A stretch of DNA of 64,000 bases from Vulcanisaeta sp. JCM 14467 (GTDB lineage: Archaea > Thermoproteota > Thermoprotei > Thermoproteales > Thermocladiaceae). The position numbers were made by a program, and so were the translations under genes. Shown one piece after another: positions 26,502-36,082 of the stretch. Each line of letters starts with the position of its first letter. Positions within the stretch are counted from its first letter, which is position 1. The notes below the pieces were generated by a model. The model worked only from the letters and a program-made list of their open reading frames with translations, was not told the DNA's origin and searched no databases. The stretch spans positions 1 to 64,000 of the forward strand of contig NZ_BBDM01000005.1 of assembly GCF_001316245.1 (NCBI RefSeq). Reading direction: 5' to 3'.

Positions 26502-28256
26502 ATGTATGGGGTAAACAAACGATGGGTGATAAGTATCGGCTTATTTACAATATTCGTGCTCCTAGCTATCACGGCCTACTCCCTAAACCTACTAACACCA
26601 GGCATTGTGGTCACCACGTACATAGACGGAAAACCCGTAAACGCATACATCCAAGTCTTCGCCGTACTACCACCAGGGCGCAATGAATCCCTTGTCCAGG
26701 TCTGGAATGGGACCGCATTCAATGGCGTGGCCAGGGTACCCATCACCGCATTACTGGGCATAGCCAGGGAGTGGGTCAATGCAGGACTAGGCGGTGAGGG
26801 TGTTGGTGTTGAGGTGGTTGCAACTTACGTCAATGGATCTACTATTTACTACGATATGAAATTCACAACCTATAAACCGAGCGACTTAATAAGCACGTTA
26901 AATAACCCATTGATGGGCATGGTTAAGCTGAACTACGAGAACCTTCAAATGAACCTAACCCTAACCGCGAAACACTCCATTAACATAAAATCTCCACAAA
27001 TACCATCACCACCAGCTCCGATAGGATGTTGGTGGAACCTACTCTGGTCCTGGCAAACGCCGCAGATAAATATACCCATTACATGGGTTACGGATAATGT
27101 ACCAAATTACCTAGGTGGTGCACTTAGTGCATATTACAATCAACAGACAACCGCAACCGTGTACTTCTACGCGGCAGTGGGCATTACCCAAGGCTCATCT
27201 ACAAGCGTAACCTACAGATTCATAGGATACTCAAGCAATGCTCCTGCGCAAAACTGGCAGCCTCTTGGCTTCGGTCTTGTACAGCCTAGTGGTGGGTATA
27301 TTTATCAGGTGGGTACCCTCGGAGTTGCTGAATTACAGTTGGTCTGTATCACTGGACCAACTAATCAGTATGCGTATGAGGCCTTCGTATCCTCAATAGG
27401 GCAAAACGGGCAATTATATATCTCCACAGACATGTCGTACATAAATAGTTTCATGAGCATATACAAGGCGCTTACCGGCGTCAATTCGCGTTATGTGCCC
27501 TTTGATGAGATTTACGTAGGTAATGGCTATGCTTATTCATACTGGTTCAGTAATGTTCAGGCATACAATAGTCCGTTTGGTTTTACTGGTACGATACCCA
27601 TAGGGTTGTTAATAGCGTTAGTGGCTTCAAGGCTTGGTGTTCAGCTTAGTATACCAGGGCTTATACTTGCGAACCTAGTTACAGGACTGCAAGTATCCAC
27701 GACGCAAATAAGCATAATACAAATACTCGTCAATCAAGCCTCCTCTAAGCCAGCTTACGGTGATTTACTCGTAGCGGCAATACCGGTGACTTACAACAAT
27801 CCTTCAAAAAGTTACTTCTACTATCCTTACATCCTCGGCTTTAATGTCACGGGCTTAAGCAATTATTCGAGTGGTACCTCAATCTACGTGGAAGGGCCTG
27901 GGGTTATCTTTAATCCATGCATTCCCATGAATTCGTACAATTGGACCGTCTACGTGCAGATAGGTAACTCACCACTGTTGGTTCCTGGAGGCACGGTCAC
28001 GGCCATTATCTACAACTCGCAGGGTACCGCGATTTGGAGTGGCACATTCAGTATACCCACGAGCTTCGATGGTTCACCACCGCATGAGCCAGCCGTGGTT
28101 AGTGTTCCATGGACGGTCTTCAATTACGGCGTACCCTATAATACCTACTACATGGAGATAATATATAATGGGTATACCACGAAGTATGGTTCAATAACAT
28201 ATGGAACCTCAACAACCACAATAACTATTTACGCAGAATTTCAAACGTGTGGTTAA
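26502..28256 (+). CDS. Large secreted/cell-surface protein, 584 residues
   Basis: I do not recognise the family. One N-terminal membrane segment (about residues 9-30, WVISIGLFTIFVLLAITAY) is followed by an extracellular region. A first domain begins PGIVVTTYIDGKPVNAYIQV, like carboxypeptidase-regulatory or Ig-like folds. A long Tyr/Asn/Thr-rich middle and a hydrophobic stretch near residues 372-395 (GTIPIGLLIALVASRL) follow, then a C-terminal Ig-like domain (GGTVTAIIYNSQGTAIW...). Many N-x-S/T sites suggest glycosylation. It is intact despite its length, and sits in AT-rich DNA, which hints at a variable or transferred locus. It could be an envelope or adhesion protein. Confidence 0.7.
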   Translation: MYGVNKRWVISIGLFTIFVLLAITAYSLNLLTPGIVVTTYIDGKPVNAYIQVFAVLPPGRNESLVQVWNGTAFNGVARVPITALLGIAREWVNAGLGGEGVGVEVVATYVNGSTIYYDMKFTTYKPSDLISTLNNPLMGMVKLNYENLQMNLTLTAKHSINIKSPQIPSPPAPIGCWWNLLWSWQTPQINIPITWVTDNVPNYLGGALSAYYNQQTTATVYFYAAVGITQGSSTSVTYRFIGYSSNAPAQNWQPLGFGLVQPSGGYIYQVGTLGVAELQLVCITGPTNQYAYEAFVSSIGQNGQLYISTDMSYINSFMSIYKALTGVNSRYVPFDEIYVGNGYAYSYWFSNVQAYNSPFGFTGTIPIGLLIALVASRLGVQLSIPGLILANLVTGLQVSTTQISIIQILVNQASSKPAYGDLLVAAIPVTYNNPSKSYFYYPYILGFNVTGLSNYSSGTSIYVEGPGVIFNPCIPMNSYNWTVYVQIGNSPLLVPGGTVTAIIYNSQGTAIWSGTFSIPTSFDGSPPHEPAVVSVPWTVFNYGVPYNTYYMEIIYNGYTTKYGSITYGTSTTTITIYAEFQTCG

Positions 28257-28662
28257 CACCTAGAAATGTAAATACTAATGATAATGAATTAGAATTTAAT
28301 AATTTATTTAATTTTTGATATAATGATTTGTTATATTAATAAATCATTATATTCTATTATATAGAGATAAAATACAACAAGAGGTATGCATCAAGGTTAG
28401 ATATGAGTAAAGTGTCATTAATTCCTCATGCCGTAAAAGACTACGACGTTTGTTATTGATGTCTAAAAACTTCATTAGATAGTAATGTATTATTGCCGCA
28501 CCTAATCGAGATAATTCGCTATATCCTTGTCCGATAACATAAATTTATCATATGTGGTGATCTTTACATTATTCTCCCTATCAGGATTTAGATTGATATT
28601 AATTCAATTTGTGTTGAGGTTTATAAAATATTAATTCTAGTTGAATTCGTATTAAAAAGTGA
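28257..28662. other. AT-rich gap of 406 bases
   Basis: Between the surface protein and the rhomboid gene. Apart from the AT hairpin at 28322-28348 I see no gene, RNA box pattern or TATA-start pair that I can support. Base composition is clearly more AT-rich than the flanks. Confidence 0.6.
28322..28348 (+). terminator. AT-rich hairpin after the surface-protein gene
   Basis: AATGATTT ... AAATCATT is an 8-bp perfect stem that extends with further A-T and one G-T pair to a 3-base loop, followed by T-rich sequence. It lies 66 bases after the stop at 28256. Placement and shape suit a transcription end; archaeal terminators mainly need T runs, so the hairpin may be incidental. Confidence 0.4.
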
Positions 28663-29241
28663 TTAAATTAATACGGCACTATGAATATCCCTACTTCTCT
28701 TTACGTATAGGTAGCCGAGTATTATGCCCACTATGAAGCCAAGCAAATGCCCCAGGTAAGCTATGCCGAAGGCGAAGGCAAGTGGTGATAGTAGGAATAT
28801 TATCGCGAGTATGTTTATTGGGTTGGACAGTATGACTCCCCTGTATGGTGTAGCTATTATGAAGCCCACGAGCCCGAATAATGCCCCTGAGGAGCCGCCG
28901 ACGAGGACAGGCGTACCCATTGCGTAGTAGAGTATTGGTGAGAGTGATGAGACTACGCCGCTGAGCATGAAGGTCAGCCAGAAGTTTCTCCTGCCGAACA
29001 CGGTTTCGAAGTATGGTCCGATCATCCATAGGGTTAGCATGTCGAAGAGGTAGTCCTCGAAGGTTGGGTGGGCAAATATGGCGGTCACGAAGCCCCAGGG
29101 AGTTATCGGTGGCCACGTGCTACCCAGTAATGCGACTACTAGGTCGTAGGCCGACTGCCCCATGCCCATGGCTATGAATATGGGTACTGTGAATGCCGTG
29201 GACACCAGGAAGGCTATTAGGGTGTTCCTAAACCTATACAT
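28663..29241 (-). CDS. Rhomboid-family intramembrane serine protease
   Basis: A 192-residue protein with six predicted helices. The catalytic Ser is in VGGSSGALFG (GxSG) and the catalytic His in AYLGHLLGFIVG in the last helix. The loop-1 region has FAHPTFEDYLFDMLTLWMIG, corresponding to the H...N segment, although Asp stands where Asn is common. Rhomboids cleave single-pass membrane proteins inside the bilayer. It is divergent from a radical SAM gene. The AT-rich run near 29250-29262 may hold its TATA box. Confidence 0.9.
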   Translation of the reverse strand: MYRFRNTLIAFLVSTAFTVPIFIAMGMGQSAYDLVVALLGSTWPPITPWGFVTAIFAHPTFEDYLFDMLTLWMIGPYFETVFGRRNFWLTFMLSGVVSSLSPILYYAMGTPVLVGGSSGALFGLVGFIIATPYRGVILSNPINILAIIFLLSPLAFAFGIAYLGHLLGFIVGIILGYLYVKRSRDIHSAVLI

Positions 29242-29321
29242 CGCCTAGCTCAAGCATTTATTCACTAAAATGCCTAACGCACACGCATTTATAAAGGGGG
29301 TTAAATCACGAAGCCCTGGTA

Positions 29322-30228
29322 ATGAGGAGTCTAAACATAGTCTTTGGTGAATTCGCCAGGGGATGTAGCAGTGCCAGCTTGGTGTTAAGAGCGTATTATT
29401 CATAACGGGGCTATGCCCACTCAACTGCTTCTACTGCCCTGTAGATAGGGAGAGGTTTGGTAGGGATGTAATGTTCATAAACGATAGGCCGGTCAAGAAG
29501 TTCCCAGACGACATACTGGACGAAATGGACAGGGCTGGGTCGAATGGCTTGGCAATCACTGGTGGTGACCCGATAATGGTCGTTGATAGGGTCGTTGAGT
29601 TAGTTAAGATACTCAAGAGTGAGTATGGGCAGGGCTTCCACATACACATGTACACCCACGCATTAAATCTCAGCGAGGGCGCTGTAAGGAAGTTGGCGGG
29701 TAGTGGTATTGATGAGGTTAGGATACATGCAATAAACCCGGCCCAGTTAAATGGCAAGTTAGGCCTACTTAGGGTGCTCAAAGATGCCGGTGTTGAATTG
29801 GGACTTGAGGTACCTGCCTGCCTAGGTTTGAGAATGATATCATTAAAGTTGCCGAATTACTTATTACAAATGGCTTGATAAGCTTCGTAAATTTAGATGA
29901 GCTTGACGTGAGCCCAGCGAATATAAATAACCTAGTGAGCATGGGCTATAGGCTTGGACCTAATGGTAACGTGACCGGTAGCCTTGATGCAGGCCTTAGG
30001 ATAGCCAGTGAGATTAGGAGGAGGTGGCCCTGGATAAGCATTAATGTGTGCACGTCTCACTACAAGGACCTGGCACAGATTGGGGCTAGGCTTTTCAGGA
30101 TTAACATGAGGGTTAGTGCAGGTGATGAATCCGTACTCGATGACGGCACGGTGGAGAGCCAGGGTAGCAGGGGCATACTCATTAAGTTGAGGATTGGTGG
30201 TAAGGAGTACACCGTTGAGAGTTATTAA
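29322..30228 (+). CDS. Radical SAM protein (two frameshifts)
   Basis: About 302 residues. The cluster motif is CPLNCFYCPV (Cx3Cx2C), following GVKSVLFITGL. Then come LAITGGDPIMVVDRVVELV and RIHAINPAQL. Breaks near 29366 (before the CQLG-like segment) and 29823 (one G missing before TTTGAG) divide it in three. After the second break, SFVNLDELDVSPANINNLVS and GYRLGPNGNVTGSLDAG follow. The ATG at 29322 is about 27 bases after ATTTATAAAG. The archaeal family resembles pyruvate formate-lyase activating enzyme-like proteins; its target is unknown. Confidence 0.82.
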
Positions 30229-30524
30229 TGGCATTCATTTAGTGACTGTAATTCCTTAACGAGCTCCCTCCAATCACTTAACTGTTTAATAAGTTCGTTC
30301 CTGCAGTAGATCTCTATCGAGACTATTCCATAGGCATCAATTATTTGATGAGGTGGTGCTGGAAATGCCGAAGCCCAGGCCACGTAATTGCCCTCAGGAC
30401 TCAAGGCCCTGATCTCCCTCTCCAGGGCTATCATGTTTCTTGATTTCCTTAACCTAATTATGACCCTAAACCCCTTATTCCTAACCATTGTCAGTACTTG
30501 TTCGATATCCTTAATTGTAACCAC
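30225..30524 (-). CDS. Hypothetical protein, 99 residues
   Basis: I do not recognise the family. The start, KDIEQVLTMVRNKGFRVIIR, suggests an alpha-beta unit, followed by SPEGNYVAWASAFPAPPHQI and YGIVSIEIYCRNELI. It begins with GTG 3 bases after the stop of the endonuclease-like gene, so it is probably co-transcribed with it. Its end overlaps the convergent radical SAM gene by 4 bases. Co-location with a tRNA-splicing subunit may hint at RNA work, but nothing in the sequence proves it. Confidence 0.6.
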   Translation of the reverse strand: MVTIKDIEQVLTMVRNKGFRVIIRLRKSRNMIALEREIRALSPEGNYVAWASAFPAPPHQIIDAYGIVSIEIYCRNELIKQLSDWRELVKELQSLNECH

Positions 30525-30527
30525 GCA

Positions 30528-31070
30528 TTAATCACCCTTAACAGGCTTAAATGTGAATGCCTTATAATAAGTAATAACTCCCTCCGAACTCACAAGCGCC
30601 AGAACCAACTGAGCACCCATACTCTCGCTATACTTAAGCACATTTAACAGTTCCATCACTTGTATACCGAGCCCCTCGCTCACTATCTTAATCATGTACC
30701 TCGGGCCTGAGTTCAGCGGGCTTTTTCCCTTGTCCCATACGAGGAAGTCCACGGGCCCGTTAACCACGGGCTTTATGAAGTAGCCCCTCTTCCTCATGTC
30801 TAAATACACCGTTAAAGCATGTGGATTCTTCACCTCCCTTATTAATTCATTTATATTAGCCTCATGATCATCAATCACTATCTTGTACCCAATCATAGAT
30901 AGGTATACGAGCTCTATTGGCCTTAGGACTATGGTACCATCCTTCACATCGCCAATTCCCCTCTCCTCGAATTCATGCGCGCTGCCGTTGTTGATCTTAA
31001 CGAGACCATATTCATCAATTCCTATCTTCCTGGCGACTATGGTCTTCTCCTGATTCTTCGAATTCATCAT
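30528..31070 (-). CDS. tRNA-splicing endonuclease subunit, EndA-like, probably non-catalytic
   Basis: A 180-residue protein whose C-terminal domain has the splicing endonuclease pattern VYLDMRKRGYFIKPVVNGPV and DFLVWDKG. In catalytic subunits a His occurs in the segment after this; here the region reads PLNSGPRYMIKI, without it. Crenarchaeal enzymes pair a catalytic with a structural subunit, and this looks like the latter. Such heterotetramers cut introns at non-standard positions, common in Thermoproteales tRNAs. Two ATGs start it. The promoter is shared, divergently, with uL2 in the AT-rich stretch 31088-31103. Confidence 0.78.
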   Translation of the reverse strand: MMNSKNQEKTIVARKIGIDEYGLVKINNGSAHEFEERGIGDVKDGTIVLRPIELVYLSMIGYKIVIDDHEANINELIREVKNPHALTVYLDMRKRGYFIKPVVNGPVDFLVWDKGKSPLNSGPRYMIKIVSEGLGIQVMELLNVLKYSESMGAQLVLALVSSEGVITYYKAFTFKPVKGD

Positions 31071-31087
31071 TACGCATTATCCATTAA

Positions 31088-31103
31088 TGTAAATATTTAA
31101 AAA
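31088..31103. promoter_or_regulatory. Divergent AT-rich promoter, EndA-like gene and uL2
   Basis: The run AATGTAAATATTTAAA contains TATA-like sequence on both strands, about 20-30 bases from the minus-strand ATG at 31070 and about 35-45 bases from the plus-strand GTG at 31136. Assigned by position only. Confidence 0.45.
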
Positions 31104-31135
31104 CCCACTACCCATCACCATTAACGGGATTTACC

Positions 31136-31949
31136 GTGGGCAAGAGAATACTGGTGCAGAGGCGAGGAAGAGGTGGTTCACAGTTTAGGAGCCCAAGTTG
31201 GATTAGGGAGGGCCCGGTTAGGTACCTTCCAATGAGTGAAGCTGAGCTTAATGGTGTTGTTAGGGGTGTTGTTAAGGAGTTGATGCACGTGCCTGGGCTT
31301 AATGCCCCTGTGGCTAGGATTGTCCTTGAGGATGGTAGGGAATTCCTTAATTACGCCGCTGAGGGCATGTACGTTGGGCAGATAATCGAGATGGGCGCAA
31401 TGGCAAAACTGGCGCCCGGCAATATACTGCCGCTCAGTAAGATCCCAGAGGCTCGATGATTTACAATATTGAGAAGAGGATTAATGATGGTGGTAAGTTC
31501 GTTAGGTCCGGCGGCACGTACGCCGTGGTTTTAATCCACAAGGATTCCACCACAGTTGTTCAGCTACCAAGCGGTAAGGTCATGGAGATTGACTCAAGGG
31601 CCAGGGCCACGGTGGGTATTGTGGCTGGTGGTGGTAGGATTGAGAAGCCTATGCTCAAGGCTGGTGTTAAGTACTATAGGTCGTTAGCCAAGTCCTGGAA
31701 GTACCCAACGGTTAGGGGTAAGGCGATGAACCCATACGCGCACCCACATGGTGGTGGTAGTCACCAGAAGGGTGAGACGCCCGTGCCGAGGACAGCGCCG
31801 CCTGGCCAGAAGGTTGGCATCATAGCGCCAGGTGCACTGGCAGGAGGTGTCCGCAGCTCGTGCCCAGGAGTAAGAGGGTTTGGGCAAGTGGCTATCCAAA
31901 GAAGACGAGACTCAGGAATAAGAGGACTAGTGCAATGCCGTCTGAGTGA
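31136..31949 (+). CDS. rpl2: 50S ribosomal protein uL2 (two frameshifts)
   Basis: Archaeal uL2, about 271 residues, needed for subunit joining and peptidyl transfer. The N-terminus MGKRILVQRRGRGGSQFRSP begins at a GTG. A missing G near 31453 breaks the frame before MIYNIEKRINDGGKFVRSGG. The core PYAHPHGGGSHQKGE is the universal L2 loop near the peptidyl-transferase centre. A second break near 31818 changes the normal tail into nonsense; in another frame it reads TGRRCPQLVPRSKRVWASGY and ends MPSE at a TGA at 31947-31949. It is convergent with a zinc-ribbon gene 7 bases on. Confidence 0.95.
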
Positions 31950-31956
31950 TTCAGTC

Positions 31957-32376
31957 TTAACCCTTACTCATTAATTCCCTACACTTATTGAGTTCAGTGC
32001 CTAATGCTGAGTATTTACTGGCGTCCTTATACCTAATCTCCTCAAGATACTTCTTGGACGCGTTCATTACAGCCCTGAGGATTTCACGTGATGACAGGTA
32101 ATTCCCATACTTCTCCTGTACCTTGTTAATAATATCGCTGCAATTAATGATACCCTCATTGAGTATGCTTATGACGTAGTTCATCGCATCCTCCATAATC
32201 TTCTTAATCTCTGTCCAATGCACATCACCGGCCCTAGTATGTACTAGGCCCTGGGCTGGTAGGTTCGGTGACCAGGTGTATCCGCAGTCTAGGCACTTAA
32301 ACGTCAATGTCTCTGAAACCACAATTGCAATCCTTCTAGAGCCACATCTTGGGCATGAAATGCCTTGAATGGACAT
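31957..32376 (-). CDS. Zinc-ribbon protein, 139 residues
   Basis: A rubredoxin-like zinc ribbon is at the N-terminus: CPRCGSRRIAIV and CLDCGYTW, four Cys in two CxxC knuckles at about residues 8-11 and 28-31. The rest is helical (IKKIMEDAMNYVISILNEGI, SSREILRAVMNASKKYLEEI) and unfamiliar. Such ribbons occur in transcription or nucleic-acid-binding proteins of archaea. A TATA-like CATTTTATAGC about 30 bases upstream supports the ATG at 32376 as a leaderless start. Confidence 0.7.
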   Translation of the reverse strand: MSIQGISCPRCGSRRIAIVVSETLTFKCLDCGYTWSPNLPAQGLVHTRAGDVHWTEIKKIMEDAMNYVISILNEGIINCSDIINKVQEKYGNYLSSREILRAVMNASKKYLEEIRYKDASKYSALGTELNKCRELMSKG

Positions 32377-32448
32377 AACCTCATTATGAAGTCAATTCAT
32401 TAGCTATAAAATGCTTATGCCGGCTTCCGCATGACCGTGGCGGTGGTA

Positions 32449-33524
32449 TTACGCAAAGCGCCTAATGTGCTTGCAGGGTATATTCCTCTGACTAAGCCAG
32501 GAAATAATGGTTGGCCCAAACACAACTGGCGCCTTACTAAGCTCATCCACGTTTCTCGAGCCAGTAAGGAACATGGCAATTTTGAACTCCCTAAGCAACT
32601 TACCAATGAACTTCCTGGTCTCATCATAACCCTTGAGCGCAGCTAGGAGGAGTGGTCTCGACATCGAGAATGCATTAGCACCAATGGCTATTGCCTTAGC
32701 CCCATCAAGACCGCTCCTAATGCCTCCTGAGGCGATCACTACGCCGTTGTACACGCTCCTGACCTCACATATGGATAAAGCCGTTGGTATACCCCAACCA
32801 CTGTACACATTCGCCTCATCCGTCGTGCCAGCCCTTATACTCTCTATCCTTATGAATGACGTGCCCCCAGTACCAGCCACGTCGATTGCATCAGGGCTGA
32901 CCTTGGTGGCGAGGAGTTTCGCAACCTCCATGGATATTCCATTACCAACCTCCTTAACAATCAACGGCCTGTTGGCAATCTTCTTAATGAACCTAAGCTT
33001 ATCAAGGACGCCCCTAAACCAGGGCTCACCCTCGGGCTGGAAAACCTCCTGGGCTGGGTTTAGGTGTATGGCTAATGCGTCTGCATTAATCATGTCTATG
33101 GCCTGGGAAACCCAGTCACTAAGCACCTTCTCACCAAGCCTAGAAACCTGTGGGGCGCCAAGATTGGCTATCTTGAGGGCCGTTGGGGCATTCTCAGCAA
33201 CAACCCTAAAACTCCTAGCCGTCTCGGGTTTTACTATTGCAATTCTTTGGGACCCAACGTACATGCCAATGCCAAACTCCTCCGCACATTTAGCAAGTGC
33301 GGCATTTATCTTCTCGCAGTCTCAGTACCACCAGTCATTGCGCCGATGATGAATGGGAACGACAACCTCTTATTGAATATTGTAATTGATGGGTCAACAT
33401 TGTCAAAGTCAATCTCAGGCAGCGCCACATGTATTAGGTTTACCTCATTAAACAGGTTATTGCCCTCCTCAACATCACGTTCCGACGCAATCCTAATATG
33501 ATCATCCTTCCTACTCTCAATCAT
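32449..33524 (-). CDS. fni: Type 2 isopentenyl-diphosphate delta-isomerase (one frameshift)
   Basis: About 359 residues. This FMN/NADPH-dependent TIM-barrel enzyme interconverts IPP and DMAPP for archaeal lipids. The N-terminus has [12 protein letters not shown] and [14 protein letters not shown]; after a break near 33302 the rest shows [47 protein letters not shown] and [20 protein letters not shown]. All the flavin and substrate motifs are there. The C-terminus (SWLSQRNIP...) may contain a further small break, since an alternative frame also gives a natural end near 32419. Confidence 0.92.
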
Positions 33525-33679
33525 TTAGGCATGAATCAAATAACGAAATAAAAATTTATCCTAAATACCATGTAGTCTATAACCTATATAGTTATTAAGA
33601 GTAAATATATTGATTAAACCCATTTCACAATATAAATTTATTAACAGAAGATTCTCAAAAGCGTCTCGGTGATAAGAAA

Positions 33680-33823
33680 ATGTTCATGGTCAAAAACAAA
33701 TCGAAGAATGAGCAGGTAAATACGGAAAGGAGAATATACAGGGGATACACAGTCGTTGAGTACCTAAGGGACGGCAGGGTCGTTTTATGGAGCGGAAATA
33801 AGGCATATACGTTATATCCATGA
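33680..33823 (+). CDS. Small 47-residue protein (short gene)
   Basis: An open frame MFMVKNKSKNEQV... ends GNKAYTLYP. It has a strong Shine-Dalgarno (GGTGAT at 33669-33674, 5 bases before the ATG) and an upstream TATA-like ATATAAATTTA (33631-33641). The N-terminal third is basic; then YRGYTVVEYL and GRVVLWSGN would form a small beta sheet. The family is not recognised. It fills a 370-base gap that otherwise holds no gene. It may be a small DNA- or RNA-binding protein. Confidence 0.6.
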   Translation: MFMVKNKSKNEQVNTERRIYRGYTVVEYLRDGRVVLWSGNKAYTLYP

Positions 33824-33892
33824 TTTATTACTTAAAAATTGAAAATAAAATCCTATTAAAATAATCATGCATTCTCAAAATATTTTACGTAA

Positions 33893-35969
33893 TTAATTCC
33901 TCCCCTCTGATTTTACCTTAAGCCACCCATTAACTACCTCGCTTAACCAATCTGGCATGTTCACATGCTTGATTAATACCTCTATTGTTGAATTATTGAA
34001 TTGGCAATCATTGATATTATTTACGAAGTCTATGAACCAATTAGGCAGCCCTGAGGCTACGGCTATCGTATATATGAGTTCCCTACCCGTTATGCTATTT
34101 AGCACAGTCTCACCAAGCTCAGTGTTCATCAATAGGTATGCCGCGTAGATCTTTCGAAGCACAGGGTCTGACCTAATGTCGGTAGTATTACCATTGGCGC
34201 CATTAATGGTCTTACCGCCCACTGGGTCTGGAGTATTTACTTGTTCAATTACATTTGTCGGATTCCTCACACTCACCTGCACAGCCTCAACAGTGTGGTG
34301 AAATACCTCCCTGCCCCTCAGGTATGAGAATACCGCGGCAAATATTGCCAATATGGCGGCTGTGTGGTAGGCGTAGTAGAAGCCCACGGCCATTGCCGGC
34401 GCTATTGCGCTTGGGAAGAAGGTCAACTTATCAATATTATTAAATACAGCAGTTGGTAGTGATATACCTGCCTGCTCAACAAGGGTCTTTATTGGGTCAT
34501 AGCCCAGGAATGCCGCGAATAAGGCATAGACTGGCGGTATTGACACAAGCTTCTCGGCATCGGCCATGGGGACTCCAGCATTAAGTAGTGCATTGTATAT
34601 TGATTGAGTCAATACTGTGGAGGCTCCGGTTAGGATTAGTGTTAGGAATATTGCGAAGCTCATGAGTAGGCCTATGTTTTGCATAGCCGACCTAAGCCCG
34701 GAGCTGCCGACCTCTCCGTGGGCGGTACTGCGCTCAGTATTGATACTAGGTTTGGTGATTGGAATAGTCCTGATCCAGCACCCATGAGTAATAATACTGC
34801 TGCGAACCATATGTAATTGAAGTTTGTTATTGGTAATAACGTGAGTAATTCAAAACTGGCTGCAAGGAGTATGGCGCCAAGCGTGGACACGACCCTGGCA
34901 CCAAACCTATTTAGCAACTTGCCGCCTATGGGTGCGAAGATGGCATTGGTTATACTGCTCGGTATTAGGTATATGCCGGCCCAGAGTGGTGTATCTGCAT
35001 AGGGTACGCCGTGTAATGGCAGGTAGATTGCCTGGAGGAGTAGTGATAGTACGAAAACATTGGCTCCCTGGGCCAGGAATAGGAATAGACTACTGACGAC
35101 ACCGTAGGTAAACTGCCTAATCCTAAATAACTTAACCCTAAGCATTGGCTCGGCAATCCTAGACTCAACAACAAATAACAAGACAAACAGGGCGCCACCA
35201 GCACCAAGTAATATCCAGACCATTGGATTGCCCCAACCTAACGATGAACCTCCGTAGGGCATCATTGAGAGCATCAACCCCATGAGCAGCAACACAAGAG
35301 ATGCTGTCAGTAATGTTGCGCCGACCCAATCAATCCTAGCCTTTGCGAAGCCGGCGGGTAGCCTGTAGACACTCCTGTAAGCCCATATCACGCTAACAAT
35401 GCCAATAGGTACATTGAATAGGAAGACCCACCTCCAATTTATCGTTGCCAGTAAACCACCGATTACTAAGCCCAATATACTACCTGCGCTGAATGATATT
35501 CCCACAATGCCCTGTGCCACACCCCTACGCTCTGGTGGAAATACATCAGTTATTATCGCGGCACTATTACTAAACATCATGGCGCCACCAAGGCCCTGCA
35601 CAAACCTATAAACAACCATTTGGAGACCGGCAATTGCGCCATAACCTGGCGTTAGGCTAGGAGTAGTGATGATAGCGTGAACACTATATCGCCTATGGTG
35701 AATACCCTACCCCTACCGTACATGTCTGATATCCTGCCAATCAACGCCACTGATACAGCCATTATTAATGGGTATGCGAACATTATCCATGACATTATCA
35801 TGAAGCCAATAGCCGTATTTATACTAAGCCCAATACCCCTAAGTATTGCAGGTAGCGCAATTACAACGGATGAGACATTCATCGATCCAAGCAGGGCTCC
35901 AAGGAACGCGTTTATTAATACGGCCCTTCTCTGACCTTCACTTATCGATGCCCATAATTCCCTCTGCAT
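33893..35969 (-). CDS. MFS drug-efflux-type transporter, DHA2 family, with long C-terminal extension (two frameshifts)
   Basis: About 692 residues, long for the 14-helix DHA2 (EmrB/QacA) family (usually 480-550). The N-terminal piece has SVALIGRISDMYGRGRVFTI; after a break near 35645, YRFVQGLGGAMMFSN, PPERRGVAQGIVG and the helix 5 GSILGLVIGGLLATINWRWVF motif follow. A second break near 34700 leads into the last helices (ASTVLTQSIYN, AILAIFAAVFSYLRGREVF). Then come about 140 non-membrane residues (from HHTVEAVQ to KSEGRN), predicted cytoplasmic. Likely proton-driven export of a lipophilic compound. Confidence 0.88.
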
Positions 35970-36082
35970 ACGATTATGGCATGCGAATACCCAGCATTTA
36001 TAAAACCTTCTTTGTTAGTGATATCGGCTATTTTCTCTATTTAGGGAAAGGCTTAATTATCAATTGTCATAAATAGGACATT

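Noticed and set aside
28384-28460. Short plus-strand frame in the AT-rich gap after the surface-protein gene
   Set aside because: Only 18 codons with no ribosome-binding or TATA signal.
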